Numbered from the stretch's first letter, positions 1 to 13,742 are shown. The stretch is 64,000 nucleotides of DNA from Setoptus koraiensis (GCA_048013815.1 CM106586.1:16430001-16494000), one strand, 5' to 3'. The notes: generated by a model from the letters alone, not told the origin. A program made the numbers and translations.

Positions 1-358
1 CACTGTTGCTGCGGTTGTTGCTGCTGCGGTTGTTGCTGCTGCGGTTGCTGCCATTCTTGTTGGGGATCTTGTGGCTGCTGTTGTGGTTGTTGTTGCTGCG
101 GTTGTTGCCATTCTTGTTGGGGATCTTGTGGGTGCTGTTGTGGTTGTTGTTGTTGCGGTTGCGGTTGCTGCCACTGTTGCTGCTGTTGTTGTGGTTGTTG
201 CTGCTGCGGTGGTTGCTGTCTGGGTGCTTTGATCGCCGATGGAGAGCCTTTCTTTTGCTGGCCTGGGGCACTTCTCGTCCCTCTCTTCTGGCAAGGAGAG
301 TTGTTTTTGATGGCCATTGGCCAGTTGCACACGCTAACAGATTCATCGAATTCGAGAC
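1..358 (-). CDS. Chitin-binding protein, exon 2 (end of CBM14, then Gln/Pro-rich region)
   Basis: Begins after CAG at 361-359. It completes the cysteine pattern and then reads open to the window edge through Gln, Pro and occasional Trp codons. A 57-base period is visible at about 51-135. Confidence 0.8.
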
Positions 359-819
359 CTGATGGTTTTTTTTTTTCATAGAGAGAGAGGGAGTTAGATG
401 AGATAGCCAAGCAACGAATAAGTCGATATTAGGGCCAGTGATCAAAAAAATAGACGACAACTAGCGATGACCATGGAGCGACGACTGAGTGAGAGTATTT
501 CGAGACAGGTTTGATGGAACAGCGTCTCAGATTGTGAATGTCACATGCCAACGTTCTTACATTCGAATGTTTGTTAGTTCGTAACGGAATATGTTGGCCG
601 CATGATTGCGTATCGAGATCATTACTTACCTCCTGGACATGAGAAATGGAACGGGTGGAAATTGCCATTTTGCCATTGGTCGACGCACCGATAAAACTTT
701 GAACAATCGGCCGGGTCAACGTGAAAGCCTTCTGATTCACATTGATATGCCGCTAGCGCGTACTGATGGCCAACTAATATGACAAGTGTCACAGAAGTTA
801 GTAGCTCAAACAGCATCAT
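1..819 (-). CDS. Chitin-binding peritrophin-A (CBM14) secreted protein, 5' part
   Basis: Two exons on the minus strand (819-630 and 358-1, continuing off the window) join in phase: the donor at 629 reads GTAAGT, the acceptor is CAG before 358, and the joined sequence reads CPGGLEFDESVSVCNWP. Residues 1-24 are a hydrophobic signal peptide. A complete six-cysteine peritrophin-A domain follows (about residues 27-85), ending SPC. It is followed by a long Gln/Pro-rich stretch with a 19-codon internal duplication containing PQDPQQEW. The family binds chitin in peritrophic matrix or cuticle, so an extracellular role is inferred. The start could be either of two adjacent ATGs (819 or 816). The C-terminus lies outside the window, so it cannot be told whether more chitin-binding domains follow. 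Confidence 0.85.
630..819 (-). CDS. Chitin-binding protein, exon 1 (signal peptide and first half of CBM14)
   Basis: Encodes the signal peptide and the first cysteines of the domain. It ends with one base of a Gly codon before a GTAAGT donor. Confidence 0.85.
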
Positions 820-3798
820 CGTAGTTGATATTGTAGTGCCTGTTTTTGTCGGACTAAATTAACGTCCGTCAATACAGTAAATGATGACCACTGGAGTTTG
901 TTTAAATCGATAGCTAGCTGAATGATGTTGCCACTTCAACTTTCACTACTTGAATTTGCAATGATTGTGATGTTGTTACTGTGGAGTTGTCGTTAAATGA
1001 CCGATTGATTGCTAGGCTCATTGAGTTGTTGATTGTTTATTTTTCTAACGTGTTTCGTGATTGCACTCATTCATTATGTGAAAAAATAAGTTTGTTCATA
1101 AAAGTTTTTTGCCGATTAGCAAACTTTTCATCGCCGAATATCATCGCCAGCGAATTAGTGAACTATTGAACAATTAGTTTTTGTTCGACTAGTTATTTAA
1201 ACTCATTTCAACCAGAAAAATGTTTCGCTCGCAACAAGTGACTCAGTGGACACAGGGGGAGGGGTTTTGTTTGTTGGTGATGTAAGTATATGTGATACCG
1301 CAGCGAGTAGCTTTTGCAACGAGGCACAATCAAGTACGAAATCCACCTAAAAGACAGAGAGGATTTCGTTGACTTTCAACTGTTAACATTGTTATATAAA
1401 ATGCAGCACCAAAATTAATTTATTCATAGATCAAAAAACAACAACAATCATACACTCACATATATATTTAATATATTTATATGAGTGACTGGAGTTTATT
1501 GTGGCGCTACGTGATATAATAACCTCAGCGGCGCAAACAATCAAGCAATCTCCGTGGTTCTATCGTCATATATCGCCACGGCGATGGGTTATGTCTCTGA
1601 CAGCAGCAATAAGAGATGAGGAGATAAAGGGAACTCGCGATATATTTGCATGCTATTTTGCATGTCGGGATATGTCGATTCGTCTTGCATGCTCATTATC
1701 GACTGACTGTATTGATTTCTTGGAAAGAGTGAGGGGGGGGGGCGTGTGATTGGTGGTGCTTTGAAATAGACGATTCACCTGTGCGTGTGAGTGTGTGTGT
1801 GTGTGTGTGCTCACTCGTTAGCTCGTGATCCGACGAAATCTTGACACGTCTTCCATTCTTTATTCGGTGGTTCCATTGATGGTAGACGAAAACAACCGCC
1901 AATAAGACAAAGACACCACCATTGATAGTTACAGCGAAAGGCAGTTCCCTTTCTCTTTATCAATGTAACATTCGGTGCGACTTTGTGAGGCAACTATAAA
2001 AACAACAGGTAGTCAAAAGGGTTCACGCAGGCGAACTAGCCGCCTTCTTAGTAGGTGATGGATGATGATTTTTGATTAATTAATAGCTGTTGGCTGTGGC
2101 AAATAAAATGAAATAAAATGAAAAAAAAACTATAGAGTCTGAGTCTTTGTTTTTGTTCGTGTGTGTGTGTGTTGCGTTATTGTGTCATCCCTCATGATAC
2201 TGGCGAGGTTGTTGTTATTAAACACATTATGAAACAGTATTAAATGATAATGGCGAAGCCTTTCCTGTTCCGATGCCTGGCGTATCGTTGCCGATTACAA
2301 CACACCAACTAACATTGTTGATTGTGGTTTATATAATGCACGCATAAGTCATACTTATTATTGAATCTATTAAATGTTATTTGCATGTTTATCAATCTTA
2401 TCTCCTGCAATATCACCACAACAACAATCTTGGCGATCACTGCGATGTGTGTGTGTGTGTGTGTGTGCTGTATGTGATATCGGTTCGTTCCAGTTCGTTA
2501 AATCAATAAAAAGGCTTGAATCTATTTCTTTTCGTGTGATCGCCCAATGAAGCCGCAGGAAGTCTGTCTGTTTGATCAGGCAATTTATCAGCAGCAGCCG
2601 CCGAGGACAACAGTTTATAAAGTCTTGTGAAAGTTTTAAAGCTCGCGTTGTTTGTGGTTACAATTGTGGTTTCACTAGCGGGGGAGTTCATGAAACAACA
2701 GCAACAGCCTATTAGTGCAGTGGCTCATTCAAAGTGAGCTTCGCTGAACGCACACACTCACCACTTGATTGACGGGCAATAATTGATGATTGGCTGGTTG
2801 TTAGCGACGACTCAACAGGTCGCTTCTGAGGGCGCCTTTATTAGTCAGATTGGGAAAATATGCATACATTACTCATCGTGTCAAACACTGTCTAAAATAC
2901 CTGATATATTAATACTATCCGCTCACCAATGGTATTGGGAGACAAGAGGTGTTGTAATGTAGGTGTCAGATTTACGACAAGGGATCATAATAAACACATA
3001 GACAGCAGCGACAGCAGCAGCAAATTATAATGCCAGCAATTAATAACTTCAGTTCCGATTACTATTCTAATCAAATTATTGTTAGCAGGGCTGTACGCTT
3101 ACACACTAAGGCATTTCTTCGAGAGAAGATCTTTTCATTCAATTATGATAGTGTGGTCTTTTGGTGGCTTTTGAGGCGCGTTTTGTCGAAAATCTGCATA
3201 CACCAAGTCGCGTTGCCGTGGATGGAGCCGCGATGGAGAACCTTTTCGAGTTGCAACAGCAGCACGAATATCTATTCAAGTAACACTCGAAAGACCATGA
3301 GGAGAATTTACTCTGTCTATGAGTCTGTCTAAATTGAAATTTGGTTTTATTATCATTTTTGGTGCTGACACACGAGTGAAATACTAAACACATCTAATTA
3401 TTATATGATACTTGGTGATGTATTACATTATTCACGCTAATTGCTGCAGTCGCGACTGGATTCCTGCTGCTAAATTAAGCGGGCGATCTTTATCGTGGGC
3501 AAACACCATCAATTGTCTCCTTACTACTCTGTTGATATTAAAATACTATTAATCAACGGCAGCAGCAGCAACAACAACAACAACAATAGAACAGATGAAT
3601 TAATACAATTAAATACAATTTAATTATAGGTTGGCACCCTTTGAATCAGTACACACTCCATCAGTCGACACTTCTCACACAGCCACTCGACTGCTCTTGG
3701 GTGCTGATTGGAGTCAAGCGCCTTCGATAGAATAACACACCTTGACCTTGCGTATTGAACAAAAAGAAAGATTATTTTATTATTATTCGATCGGCGGC
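820..3798. other. Intergenic, AT-richer, between divergent/tandem minus-strand genes
   Basis: I see no convincing gene on either strand. It holds short GT runs (near 1790-1808 and 2444-2466), a TA-rich stretch at about 1458-1482, CAG/CAA runs near 3560-3590 and several short open frames without domain signatures. The part next to 820 should contain the promoter and 5' UTR of the chitin-binding gene. Confidence 0.5.
3776..3781 (-). promoter_or_regulatory. Candidate polyadenylation signal of Rad23
   Basis: AATAAA on the minus strand only 17 bases past the stop codon. This implies a very short 3' UTR if it is used. Confidence 0.4.
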
Positions 3799-5052
3799 TT
3801 AATCCATTTGTAGTAATAAGTTGGCAGCTAACTGTTCGTCTTTATTACATGCCATGTAGGCCTGCACAACTAGATATTCGGGAAATCCTAAACTTTTGAG
3901 CCGTTCAATGGCTTCCTTGTCCTGTTGTGTGGCACCAACAATAACATCCTCTACCCTACCACCACCTTGGCCATCTCTACGACCCGCTGCTCCTTGTTGT
4001 TGATTCGGTAATCTGGGTATCTCACTTCCAGGTCGGGACATGTGCTCGTCTACTTGTTCGTCAAGTGCCTCGATAAATATAGCAGGATTTTGTGAAACAA
4101 TATTGTATAATTCTGGATTCGTCGTTGCTAAGGCTTCAATGGTGGAATTTAATAAGTGTGGATTTTGGGCAATCAATTGTCTCATTTGTCTTAATTGTGG
4201 TTGATCTCTTATTGCGTCCAAGGGATTACTGAACATAGACAAAACTCCATCATCGGCGCGTCGTTCGTCTGACGAGCGTGAGTCCATTGATTCGCTGGCG
4301 CCCGATTCGGCTGTGCCGGCCAGGCGATTTTGTCTAGGTTGTCTAGTCCTTGCACTGCCGCCCATTTGATCTTGGGGCTGGTGCTGTTGCTGTTCAATCT
4401 GAGGAATGCCTCCAATGAGATACTCAACAGCACGTTCAGGGTTATTGAAGCTAGCACGTAGAGCCAATTCAACCTGTTCAGTGGGATAGCCCATGTCGGC
4501 GATTTGTCTCACCTTACGTTGATATTCTTCGCCGGTGACCAGTGTGGCCTCGGCTTGGGCAACTCCAGTGGCGGCAGCGGCGGCCGGCGGTGTAGAACCA
4601 GAACCCGTTTTTGCAGCAGTGGCGCCAGCAGCGGATTGAGTTGACGCGGGAGATTGAGAGGTGCCCGAGGGATTTGTGGTGGTCGTGGAAGAAGTGGTAG
4701 TAGATTGTGACGAGGCCTTATCATCATCATGTTGTTTAGTAGAGGCCGATTGTTTGTTGTCGCTACTGCTCTTGCTTGCGGTGTCCTTGACCACAACGGG
4801 GGCCGGCTGTTTGGGCGGCGCTGGGGGCCGGGTGATCATTAATACGACAAATTTCTTTTCGTCTATATCATAATCAGACAATTTGTTATCATCATTAAGT
4901 ATCTTCCCGGAGTAGATAAGCTTCTGTGACTCAATACTATATTCTTTAGCATTCTCATTCTCTATTTGTTTCTTAAGATCTTTCACCTGTTTACTGGGGT
5001 CGATGTCGATCTTTAGTGTCTTCTGTTGGAGAGTCTTCAATGTGATAATCAT
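3799..5052 (-). CDS. Rad23: UV excision repair protein Rad23 (ubiquitin-shuttle receptor)
   Basis: Complete 417-residue, single-exon gene. Domains in order: N-terminal ubiquitin-like domain (about 1-77, opening [12 protein letters not shown]), a Ser/Thr/Ala/Gln linker, UBA1 (about 174-215, core [16 protein letters not shown]), XPC-binding STI1-like domain (about 274-332, with [19 protein letters not shown]) and C-terminal UBA2 (about 376-416, core [18 protein letters not shown]). This is the full canonical Rad23 layout at its usual length. Known roles of the family are stabilising XPC in nucleotide excision repair and delivering ubiquitylated proteins to the proteasome, in nucleus and cytosol. 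The linker before UBA1 is rich in Thr and Ser repeats. The start is the only ATG that gives an intact ubiquitin-like fold. The absence of introns is notable for an animal Rad23. Confidence 0.97.
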   Translation of the reverse strand: MIITLKTLQQKTLKIDIDPSKQVKDLKKQIENENAKEYSIESQKLIYSGKILNDDNKLSDYDIDEKKFVVLMITRPPAPPKQPAPVVVKDTASKSSSDNKQSASTKQHDDDKASSQSTTTSSTTTTNPSGTSQSPASTQSAAGATAAKTGSGSTPPAAAAATGVAQAEATLVTGEEYQRKVRQIADMGYPTEQVELALRASFNNPERAVEYLIGGIPQIEQQQHQPQDQMGGSARTRQPRQNRLAGTAESGASESMDSRSSDERRADDGVLSMFSNPLDAIRDQPQLRQMRQLIAQNPHLLNSTIEALATTNPELYNIVSQNPAIFIEALDEQVDEHMSRPGSEIPRLPNQQQGAAGRRDGQGGGRVEDVIVGATQQDKEAIERLKSLGFPEYLVVQAYMACNKDEQLAANLLLQMD

Positions 5053-6000
5053 GTTGAATTAGTATAAGTGTGTGGTGATGAAACCAACCGAAACAGCCAG
5101 ACACTAGTAGTATATTTGAACCTGTTCCTCGTGACTATCGCCCCAATCTTTCAGTGTTGTACTGCTGAGCGGATAAAATAATATAATTATAATAATAATA
5201 TAATATAAAATAATAATTAAACCGACGACGATATATATAATAATAATGTTGCTATTGTGTATCTCTAGTAATATTTAGAGGGCAATAACAGTATATTACT
5301 GTTATCATACACTCGCGTTCACAACCATATTCGTCACTTTCTAAAATGACTCAAAAGTGAATGCGCGAAATCCATTGGCGCCAAATTTGAGACTGAAAGT
5401 TTTTTGAAAAATGTAATCATCGTGAGCCATTATGTTAGAGCCGATCAGTAACTGTAATCAGATCGGTTGATTGTCTTTATCCATGTCAGTTGCATTGTGC
5501 CTATTTGAGGCCTATTTGAGGCCAATATTGTGATCGGGACGTTTGATTCCACACTAAGTGGGTAGTTCTTGGTACCAAGTATTGATAGATATTTTACAGA
5601 TTATCAGGTGTGCCGATGCTTTTAGTGATTTTAACCTAATCTCAGGTGGGCTATCTAGGTTGTTGACGGAGTTCCACAAATATTGCATACATCCATCGAA
5701 TTTTCAGAAATTTCGTCAGAAATTTTCTTTAAAAGTTCTAATCTAGAACTATAGCATGTCTGAATAAATCCGGAGGCCAATCCGAACACAGTAGATTGTT
5801 GGTTTGATCATCTGAAGAAAAACACTCGACTCGTGTCGTTTTATTCCCAATAAGAGCTAGTTCTGTTAGTTGATATCGGTTGGTTATCTAGTTTTCTTTT
5901 GTGTCTATCTGGAATCCATCGCGACTTGTTTGTCAGCTCTCAGGTGGCGTCTCAGTCGCGCGGGCCCTTTTGGGGCCCCTCTCTCTCCATTAGTAGTGGA
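5053..6000. other. Rad23 upstream region, AT-rich
   Basis: The first 250 bases upstream of the Rad23 start are extremely AT-rich (TAATA and TATA runs at about 5175-5260) and probably include its promoter. No open frame here looks coding. Base composition shifts to GC-rich near 5.9 kb. Confidence 0.4.
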
Positions 6001-8223
6001 GCCACCAGTCGAATGAGGTAACTCGCATAACGCTGATTCGACGGGAATCCGCTTGCAGTCCGCATGCGCCCAATCATGCGTAATGTTGTGTCAGAAAGGA
6101 AATGCGATGCTGGCGCCGGTTGGACTTATTGGAATCATCATAGAGGCATCATTTAATTGTGCTTGAGACAGTTTAGATGAGGACGCTTTTATCGTTTGAA
6201 GCGGTCGACGTAAATGACGCCCAGAGAAATTAAAGGCCTGCGACAAGCCAATCTACAGAAGATGCCAATCACACATCATCAAAATTGCGACACATCAGTG
6301 AAAATGTTGACCACTCATTGAAACACTGTTGAAAGTACAACCTCAGCGTGCTGAAATCTGTCAGAATTGCGAGACTGAAATTCCAACAAACAAGCATCAA
6401 TTTTGCTCATAGTGGGCACTGAAATCAAATTGAGCAGCAACAATCAACGAACTGGCAGTGGGCCCTCTAAAAGAATCAATCGCCGAAACAAATTGAAAAG
6501 CAAATTCAAACAAAAGCAACAAGAATTCAACAATTAGAAGCAGTGTCAGCAGCTAGATTCGACACAAGTTGTGCCCCACTTATCAGGTAAGTCGCCCCGA
6601 ACTAGAACTAGTCTACTTCCGGTTGCGCATCGCGCGCGCTCTCTCATTGGTTCATGGCCCATATGCCAATGCATAATTTTGTTTGGCCAGCTTTGTGGGT
6701 TAGCTCCCACACCATTTGTCGTCGCGCGTAGTCGTGTCACACTGGTTTACTTGTTGTCGGGCTATTTGCGTTAGCAGGTTGGCAGGTGAATTGTTTGGTT
6801 GCATGCCAAGGTTGCCAACTTGGGGCGAACAAGAGGAAGGAGATGACAATATTTACAGCGTGTGAGAAACACGAGAATAACAATGGAACAGGCGAGTATT
6901 TGGCCGTGCTGAATGGGTGGGTGGCATTCATTTGGGGCCAATGTCTAGTGTCGTGGCCGGTCGCAACTACTCAAACCTGTCATGCATGACAAGTTGCATA
7001 ACAATATTTTAATTTAATATTCCATACGTCGCCCCTGTCCGAGCGCCACTCGCACACACACACGCACACGCACAACTAGCGGCTTTGATACTTTTGTCGG
7101 ACTTGGTTTGGTGCGGCTTGTGCCGCTGGCTCGCTGGCAGTTGTCAGCGATTCGCGACTATTCGCGACGAATCGTTGCTCAATTTAGCTGATGGCCGTCG
7201 GATTCTGATACATCGGCACTTTTTTCTTTTCTCTCACTTTTTCGCCATTTTAGTGTGCCCTTTTCATTTTTACCAATTTCACAAATTTGGCCCAATGGAA
7301 GAAAATTGGCAAAATTGCATCTGCTGCGTGCCCTAATGCAGCTACGTGTAGCGCGACATCGGCACGTAGCCGTTGGTGGTCACTGGTGGTCAGCATGCGC
7401 TCAACAATGGCCGACGGACGATCGCTTTGTTGGCTGGACTGGCTATTGTGATGGCTGGCAGTTGCTCGGAATAATTCCATCGTGATTAGATTGGTCGTTG
7501 TGTCATGAAATGAAAAAGAACAGACACACGACGACAGAGCGGTATTCAGAGCGGGCCGGATTCTATTGGCCGGCCGGCCGGCTGGCTGCACAAATCCAGT
7601 TTCGCTTTGGTTTTGCCGCGGCCCGCAACAGCCGGGCCCGGTGGTGAAAAACTCAAACTTAAACTGATTCAATAATATGTAAATCAGCAAGTCAGTCATT
7701 CTTCTCTGCGCATTTGCATCAAACTTGCTCGCGATTGATCCAAGCGAGTCAAGAGCGGCCTCCACTCGAGTCTCGAGTGTCGAGAGCGCCACTCGCGGCT
7801 CGCGCTGACCAGGCGCCCCGGAACACGCCGAGAGCCGGGCGCACATTGCTGGCCGCGGCATGTAGGCGGCCGCCAGACAGTGCGCACGTTGATGATACGC
7901 GCGTTTCATCGGAAATCACTATGAATATTCAAATTGGAACCAACCGGCAAGACATGCGCTGTACATGGGCTATATATGGCAACAACATGGCCGCTGTAAA
8001 GCGACATGGGGCAATTTATAGCTATACACATAATATACACATTTATACATGTATGTTTTTATCTATATGCGCGGCGCAATATTTAAGCGGGCCGCTCAAT
8101 GGAGCGTTAATTGATTTAATCATGAGTGGATCTCGTCCATTCATGAACAAAATAATGATCAAAACGGGCGCGCATTACGCAACGGGTACCAACTAGCGCC
8201 AGAGCCATTGTGATAACGATAAT

Positions 8224-8255
8224 CGCTGGCTGTTTATTCAAATAAACAGCCAGCG
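8224..8255. repeat. Perfect 15-bp inverted repeat, 2-base loop
   Basis: Arms CGCTGGCTGTTTATT (8224-8238) and its exact complement (8241-8255) are separated by CA. This could form a cruciform or hairpin. No gene is adjacent. Confidence 0.85.
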
Positions 8256-11200
8256 GTTGGTGCGCCGGCCTCGGCACGCTGGTGCCGCCGGTGCCGCCGG
8301 TGCCGCCGATGCCGCTGGTGCCGGTGATGCGGCCCTGAAAACTCTGCTGCAACTCTGGGCGGCCGCCTCCGCTCGTTTTGCATAGGCGCCTCGTTTGATT
8401 GATTGCTTAAATTTGAGATTTTCGCGCCAATCTAACGAAGCAAAAAGCGGCCCCAACCAAAATAATACGCTCACCACCAACGGTTATAACGCGGATACTT
8501 TGGCTGGCGCTGGTTGGGCCGCGCCGGCTACCGAGTGGCGGCCCAACCGCCGAGCCTCGCTAACCAACAAAGCGACCGTTGGCGGTTAGTCGGCGGAGGT
8601 GCCGATCGGACGATCGTGTTGCTGTTGGCGTTTAAGCGTGATCACACAGATCGTATCCGCGTGAGTGATTGCGTCGGCCGCTTGCCGCCGAATTACACTG
8701 CAGCACTGTCACTTTGTAGCGCCAGGCGCGCCAACATTTGCCATTCATTTATTCCTCGTCATCCATTTATCTCTGTCTCTCTATATAAATCTGGGCCGGT
8801 TTCGCTCCGTCCGGCCCCCGAATTCACAATCCGAATCCTGCCAATTCTCCGCTCAGCACAACCCAAAGCCGTGCAGCTCAACGCTCAATCGGACAATTTC
8901 GAAATTCGCCACCGGACCCAGAGTCCTTATCAGGCTGATAGTATCAGCCAGACCATCTCGGCTGAGACTGTTTCGGCGAGACGGTGTCAGTGGCGCGCTG
9001 TCTGGCCGCTGTCGGACTGGCTGGGCGAGCCATAATCACGCCAAACAGCAGCCAGCCAGCCAGACAGCCAGACAGCTATATGTAGAAAATAAATATTGCC
9101 ATTGCTGATCGACTGGCCAGTTGGCGACAATTGTGGCGCCCACGCGATTTGTTTTCGATCTGGCTGAGTGGCTCATGACAGGCGCCAATCTTGCGGCCCT
9201 GACTACTTTTCGGGGCCGAACTTGCGCCACTGGCCTGTGACCCCGAGCCCACGGCGAGCAGGGCGCCCCGCGGCAAAAGAGGCCCCTCAGAGCCTCTGAG
9301 TCGGGGGTGACGAGAGTAGCCGAAACGCTCCCATTTATTTATGTCGTTGCTGTTGTCGTTGCTGTTGTTTGTGTGTTTGTCGACTCGCGGGCAAACAAAG
9401 TAATTATTTCGGTGGCGCACAAAACAAAAAAGTGTCACGTTAAATGGATGCCCATTAGTGTCAGTGGCATCATCACGTGTTTTAATTGCTCGTGCATCTC
9501 AACAACGTTTGGCGCACGTACACGCACGAAGCGGCACGCCAAACAAAAATCAGTGCAACAACGACAACCGTTTCATTATTATTACGCTGCTCAATGGAGT
9601 TGATTAGGCCGCGCGCATCAACCAGACATTAATTAGCAGCGTTATTATTAATGCCCCATAATTATATTAGCTGGCTTGGCGTTATTAGATTAAGTCAGTT
9701 CATGATCGAACTAAGCACTCACTCTGGCTGATGCTGCCTCTTTGCTTTTCCCTGCGCTCATAATCATGAATGATGTTGCCATTTCTTCATCCGGTTCATC
9801 AGTTCATCTTGCGCATATCCGGTGCCAATCAATGGCTCGAACGTGTCCAACTCGTTAACTTGCGCCGCAAAAAGTCTAAGTGACTCAGGTCGGCTACGCT
9901 TGCCGGCGCTCGCTGATCCTGTTAATCAGCTCGGCTCGCCACGCTTCGCCGGGGCGCAAGAAGCGCCCGAGCACAATTAACGGCAGCAGCGTGCGCCCGA
10001 GAAAGTGCCCAGGAGTCGATTATGAGATGATGCATTCACGCTACGCTGCCTATTCCAGGCTGCTTTGCTGTGTTTTGCTGTGTCTTGCTGCGTGCCGGCC
10101 ACAGTCTGGCCCGCCGCTCGAGTCGCGACCACGATCCCGCCAATGGGGCCTCATATTTCGGAGATGCCCACCAATCCTGGGGCCAATGGGGCCTCAAACA
10201 AATAACCGTTGGTTTGTGCGCTTGAAAAGCGTTTGCATTCGGTTGTGGATTCGTATTCGATATTCGCCACGTCCGACACTTCACATTGGTATGTTCACAA
10301 CCCGCGACGACCGCGAACTGATTTCTGAGCTGCAACTTGGACACACGCGCCTCTTTTCGCGGGCTAAAACAGTCGGTATTGATATGGATGCAATTGATGA
10401 AATGTTCATCGAAAACATTTTTATTTTCATTTTCGTGCTGCGAATTGCTGCGCTACTAGGCTCGATGTATCGATTGTCGCACGAAAAAGGGGGCGCGCAC
10501 TTCCGCAATCAACAATCTCGGCCCGAAAATGCGAGCTACACACGAGCTCTGTCAACTAATACGGCCCACACGGTTGTTCGTTGGACATCCGTTACGGGCA
10601 TGGATTTCGTTTTACCTGGCGCATTGGCCTGATAACCGTTGGCATCTCTATGCATCTACTACACATCCACTATGTCATGTAACTTACATGATGTAAGTTG
10701 ATACCACGCCAACTTGTGTTGTGCTCTCTATGCGGGTCATCGTTATCGACTCGATATCATCGAGCAAAAAAGTGCAAAAAAAAAGCAGACGTAACAAAGT
10801 TAAACACTGTGCCAACCAAGTAGCAATTGCATCACGAGTTCAGGTAACGGCTACACTGGTACACACAGGTAATGGCCACTTGCCCGAACAGTCCAGCACG
10901 ATAGCACTGGCCATTATACTCGCCACACTTGCCTGAGTTGAGCCTATCTAGAGCAACTTGAGTGTTGCGCAACCAAGTGACACACAGTCAAGAGCTCATC
11001 TTGCTGATTGCCATTGGCCGCCCGCGAACCCTGGCGTGCACAAACTGGGGCCAACACAACTTCCGGTGTTGTGTGCGCGCCAGTTTGTGCACGCCACAAC
11101 GTCCATTGATATGCGCACAGTTGGCTTGTATGATACACGATGTATCGTATGGGCACATTGGGGCCGCATACAAACATGCGCATATACATGCATGGATATT

Positions 11201-11621
11201 TCGGCATTAGATACCGTATTGATGCCAATGTTGACTTGTTCTTGGGGCTCCGATTCACTTCCTGCCGACGCTCGTCTCATTGTGGTCTTCGGTGACCCTG
11301 TCGTTACTGTGGCACGAGTGCCGTTGTAAAAGCGCCTCAGCACGCGTCTCTATGAGCCTCGAAATTGATATTTGACAGTCACTGGCTCACCTGATCGGCC
11401 GGCCAGTGATGCTTTGTCTACACAACAATGCGCAGTACTTGCCCTCCGTCAGTGTGTGTGTTTGTTCGGAATGCACGACGATAATCATTTGCATACTTGC
11501 GCGCTGTTTGCAGTCAGCGACAAGCGAGCCTCACTGGCCCCACAAAGGATTGAATTGCGACAAATCACGACATCGGACAACCGTTTCGTTGCGTTCGTCG
11601 CCGTCGTTGCGTCTTGTCAAC

Positions 11622-11690
11622 ATGAACAACAACAAGATGAACAACAACAACATGAACAACAACAACATGAACAACAACAGCAACGACAAC
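11622..11690. repeat. 15-bp tandem repeat, AACAACAACAACATG type
   Basis: About four imperfect copies, opening frames rich in Asn/Gln on one strand and Leu on the other. No evidence of coding. Confidence 0.7.
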
Positions 11691-12380
11691 AGCACCAAAT
11701 GTTGCCGCCGTGTCACAAGATGACCCGTAAAATGTCGCGCCAAATCACTAAGAAATGACCGCGTTATTTTCGCGTTATCTTCAAACTGCACAAACTAATC
11801 TCAGTCAGTCGCACGACGCTGGGGTTCACTTGGGCGACAAATGACGAGCTCACTCAAATAGACTCAATATTGTGCGCGAGATTGTGCCGCTCTTCTGCTC
11901 TATCATATACACGACTACGTACATACATAACGTTATTAGCATGTTATGTAATTCACAACAGTTGACAGTTTGTTAATTTCGGCCCAGTCGAGCTGCCAGG
12001 GCGCCAGGCCAGTCAGCAGCAGACAGTGAAACGGTTGACGACTTGCTTTGATCTGTGACACAACAAAAAGTGTCCCGCCAACAGTGACAAATCCTATTTG
12101 CCTATTTGCCTATTTGCCACTCAAACAGTTTGCATATTGTCTACGTCTCATACGATTGTCGAGCTTCTTGGGCGTCCCTGCTGCCAGCGCAAACAACGTG
12201 CGGCCCATTGGCCACTTGTGTCGCTGCTCACCTACTCACCGCTCACGTTACGACGACTTTGCCACCAAACGCTTGCCAGAATCCCGCACCAAATCACCAA
12301 AAAGTGCTGCGAAAAATCTCACAAAAAAGCGCTGAAAAAAGTGTTGGCGCCCCGCATCTAGTTTTTCATCTCACACGCGA

Positions 12381-12412
12381 CACAGCGACACAGCGACACA
12401 GCGACACAGCGA
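12381..12412. repeat. 8-bp tandem repeat CACAGCGA x4
   Basis: Four exact consecutive copies. Confidence 0.9.
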
Positions 12413-13350
12413 CTCAAGTGTAAAAAGTGCGCCCTCGTCGCCGGACAATCTGCATAAATTTTCGTGCTCGCTCGCTTGATCGGCGCCACACTGGCCGAAC
12501 GGTGCCGACTCGCCGCCTAATTCAATCGCATTTGAATGACACCCAATTTTGGCCGCATTTCGGTGATTCGCTCAAGTTGAGTGGTCAGAGAATTGCGCTC
12601 AAAACGGCATCGTTTGCACTCTCTTCAAGCTGACGAGCTGATCACCTCGGCGGTCATTACTCGATGAGTAATGATCCCGAGTCGAGTTACTCACTCACTA
12701 CTAAGTGTTACACTGTAAACTCGTGATACAAGCCAATCAAAACGAAATGCAACAACTGTCGCAATTTCGCCGTTAGTGCCTGCATCGGCTGATCGCCCGC
12801 GCGACCGTCAATGCGTTGAGACTGCGATGCCGACTTCAACAAGTAATCAGCGATAACTGACCGACAATCGGTGAGTTGTTATCGGCAAGTAATCGGTGAG
12901 CTGTTATTTTAGGATTATTTGTTTTAGTTGTTATTCCGGTGCGATATTCGCGCCGGACAAACCCTAAAACGCACGGTGCAAGCGTAAAACAGAGCCCACT
13001 CGGGCCGAATGGCGAGCCATTTCGTGGGCGTCTCTCAAGTTGAGAGTCTCAACAACTGACTTGTCTAGAATTGGTCGAGCTCATCGATCGATGCAATTCT
13101 AGACTCTTGCACCTAGAGGAACGACGAACAGGCTCGAGCAAACAGCGATTCGTCACTGCGATCGATGCTCGGCATCGACAGAGTGGGATTTTTGTGCATG
13201 AGGGCTCCATTCATGTCGTGGTTCATGGTGCCCGATTCGGGCTCTGCCAGCAACGGAGCGGTCGATGTGTCGCTCGCGCGGAGGCGCCCAAGTTGACAGA
13301 GCATCGTCGAAAAGCGAGAGCGGGGGGCCAAATAATTGAAGAGGCGCCGA

Positions 13351-13450
13351 CTGGCTCCATGTCGCTCGAGGTCGCTCGAGGTCGCTCGATGTGGCTCCAT
13401 GTCGCTCCATGTCGCCCCATGTCGCCCCATGTCGCTCCATGTCGCTCCAT
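13351..13450. repeat. 10-bp minisatellite, GTCGCTCCAT type x10
   Basis: Ten contiguous decamers with few substitutions (variants GTCGCTCGAG, GTCGCCCCAT). Confidence 0.95.
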
Positions 13451-13742
13451 GTCGGGGGCGCCAACGAGCGATAAGAGGCAGCATAAAAGCTGTTGGTTGG
13501 GGTTAATTCGGGGGCGCTGACACACTGTTGTTGTTGGCGACTATATGACTCTAACTATCACACAATTGTCAATAAGTTGTCCATGGCACAAGAGTGTTTT
13601 TAGTGACAATTAAGCCCAGTTGTCAGCGGCGCCCCTGTCGCCGATACCGACACACACAAAATCGCTACTTGTCGAGCGAGCTTGACAAGCAGGCCAGCTC
13701 GACAAGCCAGCAAGCTCGCCTATGCGTCGCATAGTATGCGAT

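Noticed and set aside
1-362. Leu-rich plus-strand frame
   Set aside because: Reverse complement of the Gln/Pro-rich coding exon of the chitin-binding protein.
7250-7909. 219-codon open frame on the minus strand
   Set aside because: Composition-driven. No motif, and it overlaps plus-strand frames.
9880-10632. 250-codon open frame on the plus strand
   Set aside because: Starts at a non-ATG codon by position, shows no domain, signal peptide or plausible splice signals, and overlaps other frames of similar length. It is typical of GC-rich noncoding DNA.
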